From Nocardia sp. BMG51109 (GTDB lineage: Bacteria; Actinomycetota; Actinomycetes; Mycobacteriales; Mycobacteriaceae), in the NCBI RefSeq assembly GCF_000526215.1, contig NZ_JAFQ01000001.1, forward strand, positions 1 to 16,900: a stretch of DNA of 16,900 bases, written 5' to 3'. The position numbers were made by a program, and so were the translations under genes. Each line of letters begins with the position of its first letter. Within the stretch, counting starts at the first letter, position 1. Of this stretch, positions 1 to 7,620 are shown in pieces. The notes under the pieces are model-generated. The model made no database searches, was not told the origin of the DNA, and saw nothing but the letters and a program-made list of their open reading frames with translations.

Positions 1-54
1 GGGGACGCCGAATGTGGCGATTTGGCCTGCCGAGTGCCCGCGGGAGGTGAGGCG

Positions 55-810
55 ATGAGCGTGTCGGAGATTCGGTTGCAGCCGCGGGAGGCGCGAATCG
101 AGGAGTTCGCGGCTCAGCAGTACGGGATTTCGCTGGGGACGTTGGCGATTGCAACGGGCCGGAGTACGCGGACGGCGTACACGATCGCGAAGCGGTTGAA
201 GGAGGCCGGGCGGGCGCACGTCAAGCGCCTGGACTACGGGTCGCCGGGGCCGTGGCGTCGGTCGAAGCACTTCGACGATTCGGAGGTGACGCCGCACGGC
301 CCGTTGTGGATCTATCCGACTCGCGAGATCGCTTGGGCCTACCTGGAATTCGACCCGGGTGAGTGGGAGCCGAAACCATCGACAGCGGCGCACTTGACCG
401 CAGTGTCGGAGTTGCGGTTGGCGCTCCTCGGGCTGGAGACCGATCCGGAGGTGTGGACCAGCGAGCGGTTGTTGCGGCGCCGGTTCCGGACGGAGAACGG
501 GCAGCCAGGTGCGCATGTGCATGACGGCTGGTTTCAGGACTTGGGTGATCCGGACAAGGTGTGGGCGATCGAGGTGGAGTTGTCTCGCAAGTTCGGGGCG
601 GGCCGGTTGCTGCACGCGATGGCGGGGGCGCTGGATACGGCGAATCGGCATGAGCTGGCCGGTGTCTTGTATTTCGTGCGCGGCGAGAGTCTGCGCAGGG
701 CGGTGGAGGGGACGGCGGCGCAGCTGGCGCGCAAGCGCGGTGAGGAGCGTTTGCCGAATCTCGAAATTCATGACTTGGACGCGACTTTGGCGCGGAAAGG
801 GGTGAGGTGA
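55..810 (+). CDS. Replication-relaxation-like protein: winged helix plus nuclease-fold domain
   Basis: 251 aa. I chose the ATG at 55 because GGGAGGTGA lies just upstream (42-50); a TTG 33 nt earlier is possible but lacks a good site. Residues ~15-60 look like a winged-helix DNA-binding region (ISLGTLAIATGRSTRTAYTI). Residues ~113-180 carry a pattern resembling PD-(D/E)XK folds: HLTAVSELR (113-121), HDGWF with Asp157, a beta strand WAIEVELSRK with Glu173/Glu175, then Lys179. This layout matches the actinobacterial 'replication-relaxation' proteins commonly encoded beside FtsK-like conjugative translocases, as here: the next start follows after 1 nt. A role in DNA processing or relaxation for transfer is inferred. 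Whether the nuclease-like site is active cannot be told from sequence, since the canonical Lys is not clearly placed. Confidence 0.6.
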   Translation: MSVSEIRLQPREARIEEFAAQQYGISLGTLAIATGRSTRTAYTIAKRLKEAGRAHVKRLDYGSPGPWRRSKHFDDSEVTPHGPLWIYPTREIAWAYLEFDPGEWEPKPSTAAHLTAVSELRLALLGLETDPEVWTSERLLRRRFRTENGQPGAHVHDGWFQDLGDPDKVWAIEVELSRKFGAGRLLHAMAGALDTANRHELAGVLYFVRGESLRRAVEGTAAQLARKRGEERLPNLEIHDLDATLARKGVR

Positions 811-811
811 A

Positions 812-2929
812 GTGACCGAGTGTATTCCGATGATCACACCGGATGACTGTGGTGGTGCCCCGCGTACGCCCGTGGCGCCGGTGACTCCGGTACCGGCTGA
901 ACATCTGGCACCGGTACCGGCGGTGCCGGAGCCGGGCGCGGGAACGCCTGTGCCGGTGGTGGATTCGGTTCCGGTGGAGCAGCATTCGCCGCCGGGGCAG
1001 CATTTCGAGAATCCGTCGTTGCCGAATGGCTGGCATGCCCCGGAGTGGGATGTGCATCTGCCGTCGGTGCCGGATGCGTTCGCGTTTCTCGGCACGTCGG
1101 TGGTCGGTACCGGGTTCGCGGTGGGGCTGGCGGCCGGCATGAATCTCGTTGCGGCGAAACGCCGCTGGGAAGCCCGCCAGGTCCGCAACTATGCGGCCGG
1201 GTCGCTGGTGCTGCCGGTGGGTGCGGTGTGGTCGGCGGGGTCGTGGGTGGCGCCGGTGTCGCTGTGGTGGCAGGGCAGCCAGGTTTTGTTGGAGCACGGC
1301 CCTTTTTCCGGTGGCCTGGTGGCGATGACCGCGAGCGCTCTGCCGGTGGCGTGGGGTGCGGCGGCGTGGTGGCGGGCGCGGTTCCTGGAGCGGCTGAACA
1401 GCGAGGGTGTCGGCAAGCCGTCGAAGACGCGGCGGTTGCGTCGTCGTCAGGAGCAGGGCAAGGCGCGTGCGGCGCGGCAGGCGGCGAAGTACGGGGCGCC
1501 GCTGGTGACCGGGTGGCGCAAGCAGAACGTCGTTTTGGGGCCGTTGTCGGAGTACGTCGACGCGAGCCAGCCGGATACGTATCACCAGTTGATCGACAAG
1601 CGGGATTCGAAGCTGGAGATCCCGATCGACGGGCTCGGGCACATGATCGTGCTCGGTAAGTCGCAGCAGGCGGGCAAGACGACGATGCTGACCCGGCTCG
1701 GCACCGGCCTGTATTCGGCGTATTGGCATCGGTATGTGCGGACGGGGGAGAAGCGTCCGCTGTTGATCTTCGTGGATTGCAAGGGCGGCAAGCAAGGGCT
1801 CCAAACGGGTCGCCGGGTGGTGAAGATCGCCGCGCGGCTGGGGGTGCACCCGAAGCGGATTGCGTTGTGGCCGGTGACGAATCGTCTCGATTTGTGGGAC
1901 ATGGACGCCGAAGACATGTGCGCCACGTTGGAATCGATGATCAACCCCGTTCAGTCGTCGAATCTGGGTGAGGAGCACTTCAAGCAGAACCGGATCCGGG
2001 TGACCAAGCTGGCGGTGTCGGCGCCGTGCGGGCCGCCGCGGTCGAAAGCGGAGTTCCTGGAACGGCTTTCGGTGGACTGGCTGAGGAACGTCGGCTGGAA
2101 GCACGACACCGCGATTCTCGATGAGATCGAGGCGCTGGAGCAGTCGAAACCGCCTGCGGTGGGGGATGTGTCGGGCAAGTTCCGCAACATCTTCTCCGCG
2201 ATCGGGGAAGGCTTCGACGGCGGCCGCCCCCTCGACAGTTTCGACGTGATCTATGCGACGGTGCCGGGCACGGTGCGCGGCGAGTACGCCCGCGCTCAGG
2301 TGGCGGCGCTGAACACGCTGATCGAGCAGTTCGCCGCGGGCGAGCACGACCGGCAGATCGTGCTGATCATCGACGAGATGTCCGCGGTGGCGGACAAGAC
2401 CGGCGGCATCGACCAGTTCACCATCGCCGAACGGCTCCTAGGCATGGGTGTGATCGCGGTGTTCGCCGCGCAGAACCAGTACGGGCTCGGCGCGACCGCC
2501 GACGACCGGCGGCGGCTGCTGGAGTCGTGCCCGTCCGGTGCGTTGCTGATGAAGCTCGAAGGCGCCGGGAAGGTGTCGGAGGTGTTCGGGTCGCGGCCGG
2601 TCGCGGAGAACACGCGGCACACCAAGAACGACAAGCCCGGCGACGAAGGTTCTCTCGGCACCCGGGACACGTTCTTCATCGATCCGAACCGGCTCACGCA
2701 GTTCGATCGTGGCGACGTGGTGTGGGTGCAGTCGCTGCAAGCCCGCTACGGGCACGTCATCCCCGTCGACGACGACGAGATCACGCCACTGCCGGCCGAT
2801 CCGTATCCGCAGCGGTGGGCGACCAGCACGCTGCCGCGGGTGCCGTTGCAGACCGTGCGCGAACTCGACTCGGGGAGCGCGCGGCGCGCGGATCTCGGCT
2901 TCGACGCCGAAGGCGGTGAAGCCGCATGA
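812..2929 (+). CDS. FtsK/SpoIIIE (TraB)-like DNA translocase, conjugative
   Basis: 705 aa, GTG start one base after the preceding stop; a ribosome site (AAAGGGGTGAGG) precedes it. Order: Pro/Val-rich N-terminal tail (1-85); three hydrophobic segments (~89-113, ~128-152, ~165-187); a basic stretch (RRLRRRQ, ~207-213); an ATPase core with a P-loop at 282-290 (GKSQQAGKT); Walker B at 515-522 (QIVLIIDE); and a FAAQNQ motif at 551-556 typical of FtsK/HerA-type ATPases. In actinomycete elements such a membrane-anchored FtsK-like protein (TraB/TraSA type) moves double-stranded DNA between mycelial cells and is the main transfer protein. The P-loop has an extra residue relative to GxxxxGKT. Family assignment is strong; the conjugation role is inferred from the neighbours. 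Confidence 0.85.
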   Translation: MTECIPMITPDDCGGAPRTPVAPVTPVPAEHLAPVPAVPEPGAGTPVPVVDSVPVEQHSPPGQHFENPSLPNGWHAPEWDVHLPSVPDAFAFLGTSVVGTGFAVGLAAGMNLVAAKRRWEARQVRNYAAGSLVLPVGAVWSAGSWVAPVSLWWQGSQVLLEHGPFSGGLVAMTASALPVAWGAAAWWRARFLERLNSEGVGKPSKTRRLRRRQEQGKARAARQAAKYGAPLVTGWRKQNVVLGPLSEYVDASQPDTYHQLIDKRDSKLEIPIDGLGHMIVLGKSQQAGKTTMLTRLGTGLYSAYWHRYVRTGEKRPLLIFVDCKGGKQGLQTGRRVVKIAARLGVHPKRIALWPVTNRLDLWDMDAEDMCATLESMINPVQSSNLGEEHFKQNRIRVTKLAVSAPCGPPRSKAEFLERLSVDWLRNVGWKHDTAILDEIEALEQSKPPAVGDVSGKFRNIFSAIGEGFDGGRPLDSFDVIYATVPGTVRGEYARAQVAALNTLIEQFAAGEHDRQIVLIIDEMSAVADKTGGIDQFTIAERLLGMGVIAVFAAQNQYGLGATADDRRRLLESCPSGALLMKLEGAGKVSEVFGSRPVAENTRHTKNDKPGDEGSLGTRDTFFIDPNRLTQFDRGDVVWVQSLQARYGHVIPVDDDEITPLPADPYPQRWATSTLPRVPLQTVRELDSGSARRADLGFDAEGGEAA

Positions 2930-3729
2930 AGTTCTATCTGGGCACTCACCATCCGGGATGGCTGTCACGCACTGATGCAACGTTGTTCGTGTCCGATGTG
3001 CGTCTGTCCCGGTACCGGACTTTGCCGCGTGCACAAGGCCGATGGGCGCTGGACTCAGGCGGATTCTCGATGCTGAGTATGTACGGCAGCTGGGCAGCAG
3101 GCCCGACACCGAAGCAATATGTGGCGCGAGTGCGCCGCTATGACGAGGAAATCGGCGGTTTGGACTGGGCAGCTCCGCAGGATTACATGTGTGAACCATT
3201 CATCGTGGCCAAGACTGGATTGTCCACGCTGGAGCATCTGCATCGCACGGTGGGCAACCTGATCGATCTCCGGTCGCTTGATTCGAGTCGACGGATCATT
3301 CCCTCTATACAGGGATACCGGCGCGCGGATTACGAACGCTGCATCGATCTCTATGACAAAGCCGGCATTGACTTAGCAGCCGAATCGGTCGTTGCCGTCG
3401 GCAGTGTTTGCCGACGTCAAGCTACTACCGAGGCAGCCGACATTATCAACGCGATCGCGATCGCAGTACCCGGAATTCGATTGCACGGCTTCGGTATCAA
3501 AACCAGTGGTTTGAACCGATACGGACATCTGCTGGCAAGCGCGGATTCGATGGCCTGGTCCTACGGCGCACGACGAGCAGAACCGCTTCCCGGCTGCGTC
3601 GGACACAAGAACTGTGCCAACTGCTTTCGCTACGCACTGCGATGGCGAGACCAGCTTCTCGCCAATCTCGCAGCCGAATCTGCTTATTCGATGCAACTTC
3701 CCCTCTTCGCAATCGGGAGGACAACATGA
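2926..3729 (+). CDS. TGT/DpdA-like 7-deazaguanine transglycosylase homologue
   Basis: 267 aa; ATG overlaps the translocase stop by 4 nt. It carries motifs of the tRNA-guanine transglycosylase TIM barrel in the right order: ALDSGGFSML (41-50, compare DSGGFQ of TGT), PQDYMCEP (84-91), IPSIQGY (125-131, compare the substrate-pocket VQG), VGSVCRR (158-164), HGFGIKTSGL (187-196), and ADSMAWSYGARR (206-217), where Asp207 sits where TGT has its nucleophile. CxxHxxCxxC (Cys224, His227, Cys230, Cys233) is a plausible zinc site. Short TGT-like proteins in phages and mobile elements (DpdA and relatives) exchange guanine in DNA for a 7-deazaguanine such as preQ0. Location in a transfer operon favours a DNA over a tRNA substrate, but that is inference. 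The C-terminus holds QLPLF (257-261), like a sliding-clamp-binding motif. The gene looks less GC-rich than its neighbours, suggesting separate acquisition. No preQ0 biosynthesis genes are in the window. Confidence 0.75.
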   Translation: MKFYLGTHHPGWLSRTDATLFVSDVRLSRYRTLPRAQGRWALDSGGFSMLSMYGSWAAGPTPKQYVARVRRYDEEIGGLDWAAPQDYMCEPFIVAKTGLSTLEHLHRTVGNLIDLRSLDSSRRIIPSIQGYRRADYERCIDLYDKAGIDLAAESVVAVGSVCRRQATTEAADIINAIAIAVPGIRLHGFGIKTSGLNRYGHLLASADSMAWSYGARRAEPLPGCVGHKNCANCFRYALRWRDQLLANLAAESAYSMQLPLFAIGRTT

Positions 3730-3911
3730 CCGACTATATGCGCGCGATCGGCGCCTACCTGGTCAGCCAAGAAGTCCACACCCGGACCACCGACAACCTT
3801 CGTGGCCACCGGGCCGAGCACGCCGACACCCGGGCGGTCACCCCGGACACCGGGGCGGACACCCCCGCCGACCGGGCGGACAGCGCGGGGGACAGGGGGC
3901 GGACGCGATGA
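3726..3911 (+). CDS. Small Asp/Pro/Arg-rich protein of unknown function
   Basis: 61 aa. The ATG overlaps the stop of the DpdA-like gene (ATGA) and follows TCGGGAGGAC at a good distance; its own stop overlaps the next start. The N-terminal 25 residues (MTDYMRAIGAYLVSQ...) could form a helix. The rest is low-complexity, made of Thr-Pro-Asp / Ala-Asp-Arg repeats from a GC-rich repetitive stretch. The 15-mer CCGGGGCGGACACCC at 3850-3864 recurs at 4569-4583 in the linker of the next gene. I do not recognise the protein; its reality rests on start/stop coupling on both sides. Confidence 0.55.
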   Translation: MTDYMRAIGAYLVSQEVHTRTTDNLRGHRAEHADTRAVTPDTGADTPADRADSAGDRGRTR

Positions 3912-4873
3912 GTACGCCGGATAGGTCGTCGCGGGGGCGGCTGGTGTCGTGGGTCGGGTTCGTGTTCGGGTCGTTGACCTCGATTGCGGCCAATGTCCTG
4001 CATACCTGGTTGCCTGCCGAGTACATGCCGCCGGGCTGGCATCCGGGTATCGCGCCGCAGATCGGCGCGGCGGTGTGGCCGATCGGGCTGTTGTTGTCGG
4101 TGGAGGTGTTGTCGCGGGCGCGGTGGAGGCGCGGCCGGTTGTGGGCGCTGGCGCGCTACGGCGGCGCCGGAGCGGTCGCGGTGGGGTCGGCGATCATCTC
4201 CTACTCCCACCTGCGGGACGTGCTGATCACCTGGGGATACGGGACCTGGGCGGCCAGCGTCGGCCCGATCACCCTCGACGGGCTGATGGTGGTCTCCGGA
4301 TTTGCGTTGCTGTCGATGACGCTCGATCGCGAAACCCCTGCCCCGGCAACCGAACCGGGCGGCGAATCCCCGGCGGCACCGGCGGCGACCGTGACCAGAC
4401 CGGCCGAGGAGCCACCGGTGCCGTCTCGGCCGCACGTCGAAGCTCTGGCCGATGTCGCCTCTGGTGCGGACACGTACCCGGGTACGGCCATCGGCACCGT
4501 CCCGGAGGCGGTCACGCAGCCCGGCCGGGTGGACATCCGGGGCGGACAGGACACGAACGGGGACGACGCCGGGGCGGACACCCGTCGCGCGACCGCGCGC
4601 CGGTTGCACGGCCAGGGGTGGACACAGGCCCGCATCGCGGGACACCTCTCGGTCAGCAAGCGCACCGTGCGCCGCTACCTGTCCACCCCGGCCACCACGC
4701 CACCCGACCCGGCCGGCACAACGGCCGATCCGGCCGATACAGCGGCCGACCCGGATCACGTCGGCGCTGTCGCGGCCGGTCCGGTCGTCGACGTCGCGGC
4801 GCTGGAGGCGCTCGCGGTGCTGGCCGACAGCACCAACCATCACCCCTCATCTTCCGAAGGAGTTCTCGCATGA
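3908..4873 (+). CDS. DUF2637 (spread-protein-like) membrane protein with C-terminal HTH
   Basis: 321 aa, ATG at 3908 coupled to the upstream stop (ATGA) and preceded by a G-rich ribosome site. Four predicted membrane segments (~13-31, ~48-68, ~83-100, ~115-137) fit the DUF2637 family, found in actinobacterial plasmids and AICEs near tra/spd genes. A Pro/Ala/Glu-rich linker (~140-225) leads to a helix-turn-helix at ~227-258 (ATARRLHGQGWTQARIAGHLSVSKRTVRRYL), then a repetitive Asp-Pro-Ala tail. The N-terminus probably sits in the membrane with the HTH in the cytoplasm. The family is linked by association to intramycelial plasmid spreading; the HTH suggests DNA or regulatory contact at the membrane. 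A second protein of the same design lies at 8104-8856. Confidence 0.72.
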   Translation: MSTPDRSSRGRLVSWVGFVFGSLTSIAANVLHTWLPAEYMPPGWHPGIAPQIGAAVWPIGLLLSVEVLSRARWRRGRLWALARYGGAGAVAVGSAIISYSHLRDVLITWGYGTWAASVGPITLDGLMVVSGFALLSMTLDRETPAPATEPGGESPAAPAATVTRPAEEPPVPSRPHVEALADVASGADTYPGTAIGTVPEAVTQPGRVDIRGGQDTNGDDAGADTRRATARRLHGQGWTQARIAGHLSVSKRTVRRYLSTPATTPPDPAGTTADPADTAADPDHVGAVAAGPVVDVAALEALAVLADSTNHHPSSSEGVLA

Positions 4874-5325
4874 CCAGCAACAGCAACAACGGTAATCACG
4901 GCATCGATTGGGACGGTGAGCTGCAAACGCTCATGGAGGCGTCCGGGATCGACCCGGCCCAGCTGGCTCGCCCGGCGTGGCCGGTGCGGTTGCGGCGCAA
5001 GGTGTTCGGCGCCCGGGCCGCGGTGTGTGCGGCGGGGGTGGCGGTGCCGCTGATGTGGCTGGTGGTCAGTTCGGGTGCCCCGGTCGCGGCGGTGGTGCCG
5101 CTGGTGGTGTGGCTGGCCGGGTGGATCGGTTACGGGGTGTGGCTGAGCATGGGCCGCCCGGACTGGTCGATCGCCGCCAGCACGGCCCGCGAGGCCGGCA
5201 CGGCCGGATTCCACGCCGGGTCCCGGTTCGCGTTCGCCCGGTCCCGGCCGCTGCGAGCGCGGTGGCGCGCGATCAAGGCCGACCGCGCCCGCGACGGCGG
5301 CGTCTCGGATCCGGCGAGCGCATGA
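4870..5325 (+). CDS. Two-TM membrane protein, unknown function
   Basis: 151 aa. ATG overlaps the preceding stop and has a good site (GAAGGAG) 8 nt upstream. An acidic, Asn-rich N-terminus is followed by two adjacent hydrophobic segments (~48-67 and ~71-94), then a basic cytoplasmic tail (RSRPLRARWRAIKADRAR). The layout resembles small Spd/Tra accessory membrane proteins of actinomycete elements, and position between a DUF2637 protein and a coiled-coil protein supports a transfer-apparatus role. I do not recognise a named family. Confidence 0.6.
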   Translation: MTSNSNNGNHGIDWDGELQTLMEASGIDPAQLARPAWPVRLRRKVFGARAAVCAAGVAVPLMWLVVSSGAPVAAVVPLVVWLAGWIGYGVWLSMGRPDWSIAASTAREAGTAGFHAGSRFAFARSRPLRARWRAIKADRARDGGVSDPASA

Positions 5326-6344
5326 GCGGGGGTGAGGGGATGTCGGGTAACGAGATGCAGGAGGTGTCGCGTAGCTGGGCGCAGCTGGTGAGGCTGCTGT
5401 TCCAGCTGATGCAGCAGATCCGCGCGTACACCTCGGACGGGTCGGTCAAGCTGTCGCGGCGTGAGCAGAAAGAGCTGATCGCCGAGGCGAAACAGGCGTA
5501 TGCGCTGTATGAGCAGCATTCCGCGCAAGCGCAGGACTGGTATCAGGGCCAGGTTCAGGACTACCAGCGTGAGGCCGCCGCGGCGGCGGTTCGTGCCGAG
5601 GCCGGTGCCAGCGAGACCGAACAGGCCCGGGCGAAGGCGTATCTGTCCGGGTTGCGGGCCAGCGTCGAGCACACCGTGCACGACACCGCGCTCACCGCGG
5701 AGGAACGCGGCCAGGTCGTTCAGACTCTCGATGTCGTCGACGCCGATCCGTCGAAGCCGGTGCCGCGCAACGTGTTCCAGCCTGTGACCGGGAACGAGGC
5801 GGTGCGGGCGCGGCACGCGGCCGCGGAGTCGGAACACCGGTGGATGCAGCACCGCGAACACCTCACCGCCACCGCGGACACCGCCCGGCACCAGCACCAC
5901 CAGAAAACCGCGGCCGCGACAGCGACAGCGGGGACGGGTGTCGAGCAGTGGCAGCGCGACTCGGTACGCCGGTTCGACGACTTCGCGCGCCGTATCGACC
6001 GGCTCGAACACAAACTCGACGAACTCCAGCCCCGCGAAACACCCACCATCGCACCGGAAACCAACGGCCACAACGGATCACATAACCCCCAGCGTGCCCG
6101 CAAACAGGCCACCGCCCGGCCGACCGCCGAGACAGGGCGCCCGCGAGCCCGGCACCAGCCCGAGCAGGAGCGCGAGATCGCGGCCGCGACCGGCATGACC
6201 GCGGCGGCCGAGATGACCGCCGACACCGAAGAAGCACGGCAGGCCGGACAGGACCCGGCGCCGGGCAGCCGGCATCAGCAGGCGCAGCAGGCCGAAGCCG
6301 ACGCGCAAGCGGTGTACGTAGCGCAGATGGAAGCCCAGGCATAA
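5322..6344 (+). CDS. Ala/Gln-rich helical protein, probable element accessory protein
   Basis: 340 aa from the ATG at 5322, which overlaps the preceding stop. An alternative ATG at 5340 follows a G-rich run and would remove six residues. The protein is soluble, almost entirely helical and rich in Ala, Gln, Glu and Arg. It has a charged segment near 50-110, a short coiled coil near 213-235 (RRFDDFARRIDRLEHKLDEL) and a low-complexity, disordered C-terminal third. No catalytic motif is visible. It is the last gene of the coupled transfer block before a 199-nt gap. A scaffold or partner role for the translocase or membrane proteins is possible but unproven. Confidence 0.6.
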   Translation: MSGGEGMSGNEMQEVSRSWAQLVRLLFQLMQQIRAYTSDGSVKLSRREQKELIAEAKQAYALYEQHSAQAQDWYQGQVQDYQREAAAAAVRAEAGASETEQARAKAYLSGLRASVEHTVHDTALTAEERGQVVQTLDVVDADPSKPVPRNVFQPVTGNEAVRARHAAAESEHRWMQHREHLTATADTARHQHHQKTAAATATAGTGVEQWQRDSVRRFDDFARRIDRLEHKLDELQPRETPTIAPETNGHNGSHNPQRARKQATARPTAETGRPRARHQPEQEREIAAATGMTAAAEMTADTEEARQAGQDPAPGSRHQQAQQAEADAQAVYVAQMEAQA

Positions 6345-6543
6345 CCGCGAGACACGGTGTGCCACACGAGTTTTTCAACAACAACACAGAAAGGAGAACA
6401 CCAGCACGAACACAGAACCATCGGCCGAATCGGCTGACACGCAACGAGATTCGTAACTGTCACTACAACCGTCCAGGCCATGTCTGGACAACCAGATTTA
6501 TTCGACGGGCACACAACCAAACCGAAACGGAGTAGTGAGAACA
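6345..6543 (+). promoter_or_regulatory. Intergenic leader before ssb with inverted repeat
   Basis: 199 nt without a conventional gene, separating the coupled transfer block from the ssb block and therefore a likely place for a second promoter. GTCCAG (6471-6476) and CTGGAC (6484-6489) form a 6-bp inverted repeat with a 7-nt spacer, a possible operator or hairpin 55 nt before the ssb start. A clear Shine-Dalgarno (AAAGGAG, about 6390-6396) has no ATG/GTG/TTG at usable distance; an ACG at 6406 opens a 16-codon frame ending at 6456. I could not see a convincing -10/-35 pair. Confidence 0.35.
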
Positions 6544-7044
6544 ATGTCCGGAGAAACCACTCTCACCATCATCGGCAACCTGACCAAGGACCCGGATTTC
6601 CGGATCATTCCGAAGACCGGGGACAACGTGGTCAACTTCGTCGTCGCGTCGACACCGCGGGTGTTCGACCGCAAGGCGAACCAGTGGAAAGACGGCCCGG
6701 CAGTGTTCATGCGGTGCACCATGTTCCGCGACGCCGCCGAGAACGTCGCCGATTCCCTGGAGAAGGGTTCCCGTGTCGTGGTGGTCGGCAAGCTGCAACA
6801 GCGCGACTACACCGACCGCGACGGCATCAAGCGCACCATCATGGAACTGGTCGCCGACGAAGTGGGGGTGTCACTGAAATACGCCATCGCCAAGCCGGTC
6901 AAGCGGAAGAACCACGGCCGTAACGGCAACAGCCACAACGGCAACGGCCAGGCCGCGAACGGCGGGCGGGACGCCACAGCCAGTGACGACCCGTACGCCG
7001 AGTTCCGTGGCGAGCCGGAGGAGGAGGTGGGGCGTGATGCGTAA
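6544..7044 (+). CDS. ssb: Single-stranded DNA-binding protein
   Basis: 166 aa. I chose the ATG at 6544 over a GTG 9 nt upstream because MSGETTLTIIGNLTKDP matches the normal SSB N-terminus. The OB fold spans ~1-115, with typical segments NLTKDPDFR, VVNFVVAST, FMRCTMFRDAAENVADSL and KGSRVVVVGKLQQRDY. A Gly/Asn-rich linker (~122-142) leads to an acidic tail. The usual C-terminal tip (DDDLPF-like), which docks host replication and repair proteins, is absent: this one ends in EPEEEVGRDA. It probably coats single-stranded element DNA during replication or transfer. Family assignment is very secure. Confidence 0.95.
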   Translation: MSGETTLTIIGNLTKDPDFRIIPKTGDNVVNFVVASTPRVFDRKANQWKDGPAVFMRCTMFRDAAENVADSLEKGSRVVVVGKLQQRDYTDRDGIKRTIMELVADEVGVSLKYAIAKPVKRKNHGRNGNSHNGNGQAANGGRDATASDDPYAEFRGEPEEEVGRDA

Positions 7045-7303
7045 CCCCTTCCTGCGGCGAAACCGCACCACGGCGGCGAATTGTCCTGCGGGCGAGTTGA
7101 TCCCGGCATCGGGACCGCGCTCGCGGTTGCAGTTCTTCGCCCGGTACGACTACGGCCTGAACCGGGTTGTGGTCGTCGTCTACGACGAGACATCGGGTGA
7201 CGGCAAGGCTGTCGAGCTGAGTGTCTGGCAGGCCATCGGCCTGCGGGGACTGCTCGACACCGCGATCCGCGGCGCTCTCGCGTCGATGAAAAGGACGGTG
7301 TAG
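7037..7303 (+). CDS. Small protein of unknown function
   Basis: 88 aa from ATG 7037 (a GTG immediately upstream would add one residue); GAGGAGG precedes it at good spacing. It overlaps the ssb end by 8 nt, suggesting coupled translation. Basic N-terminus, then RLQFFARYDYGLNRVVVVVYDE, which looks like two beta strands, then a helix (VWQAIGLRGLLDTAIRGAL). No family recognised. It is the first of four consecutive small ORFs between ssb and the second DUF2637 gene. Confidence 0.55.
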   Translation: MRNPFLRRNRTTAANCPAGELIPASGPRSRLQFFARYDYGLNRVVVVVYDETSGDGKAVELSVWQAIGLRGLLDTAIRGALASMKRTV

Positions 7304-7305
7304 CC

Positions 7306-7620
7306 ATGGCGTACATCTTTAGCCGAGTCCGCACCGCCGCCGGTGGTGGGGAAATGCAGTTGCACTGGCACAACGTCGGCGCACGGGTTCGTATTTTAGA
7401 GCCTGCTGCATCGATCGGGCCGATCGAAATCCGGTGGGGTGACCTGCTGGACGACGCAGGGGTCAAGGTATACCTCGATATCGAGGACGCCCGCGCCCTG
7501 ATCGGTCAACTGTCCGCCCTGATCGCGGAACTCTCCGACGGCATCGACAACGATGTCGACGACACGGCCACCGTCAACGATGACGGCGCGACCGTGTCAA
7601 CGCCGAAGGAGGTGGCGTGA
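7306..7620 (+). CDS. Small acidic protein of unknown function
   Basis: 104 aa, ATG two bases after the previous stop, with AAAAGGA upstream. Predicted beta-rich N-terminal half (EMQLHWHNVGARVRIL, GPIEIRWGDLL), then a helix (IEDARALIGQLSALIAEL) and an acidic Asp-rich tail. The end overlaps the next start (ATGA). No family recognised. Confidence 0.55.
   Translation: MAYIFSRVRTAAGGGEMQLHWHNVGARVRILEPAASIGPIEIRWGDLLDDAGVKVYLDIEDARALIGQLSALIAELSDGIDNDVDDTATVNDDGATVSTPKEVA

Noticed and set aside
221..2347. 708-codon open frame on the minus strand
   Set aside because: Antisense to the two well-supported + strand genes; its product is Arg/Pro/His-rich low-complexity, as expected from GC-rich codon structure.
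6480..6923. 147-codon + frame beginning MSGQPDLFDG
   Set aside because: Runs through ssb in another frame. The QPDLF near its start is clamp-motif-like, but the rest is a shadow of ssb, so I treat the match as chance.
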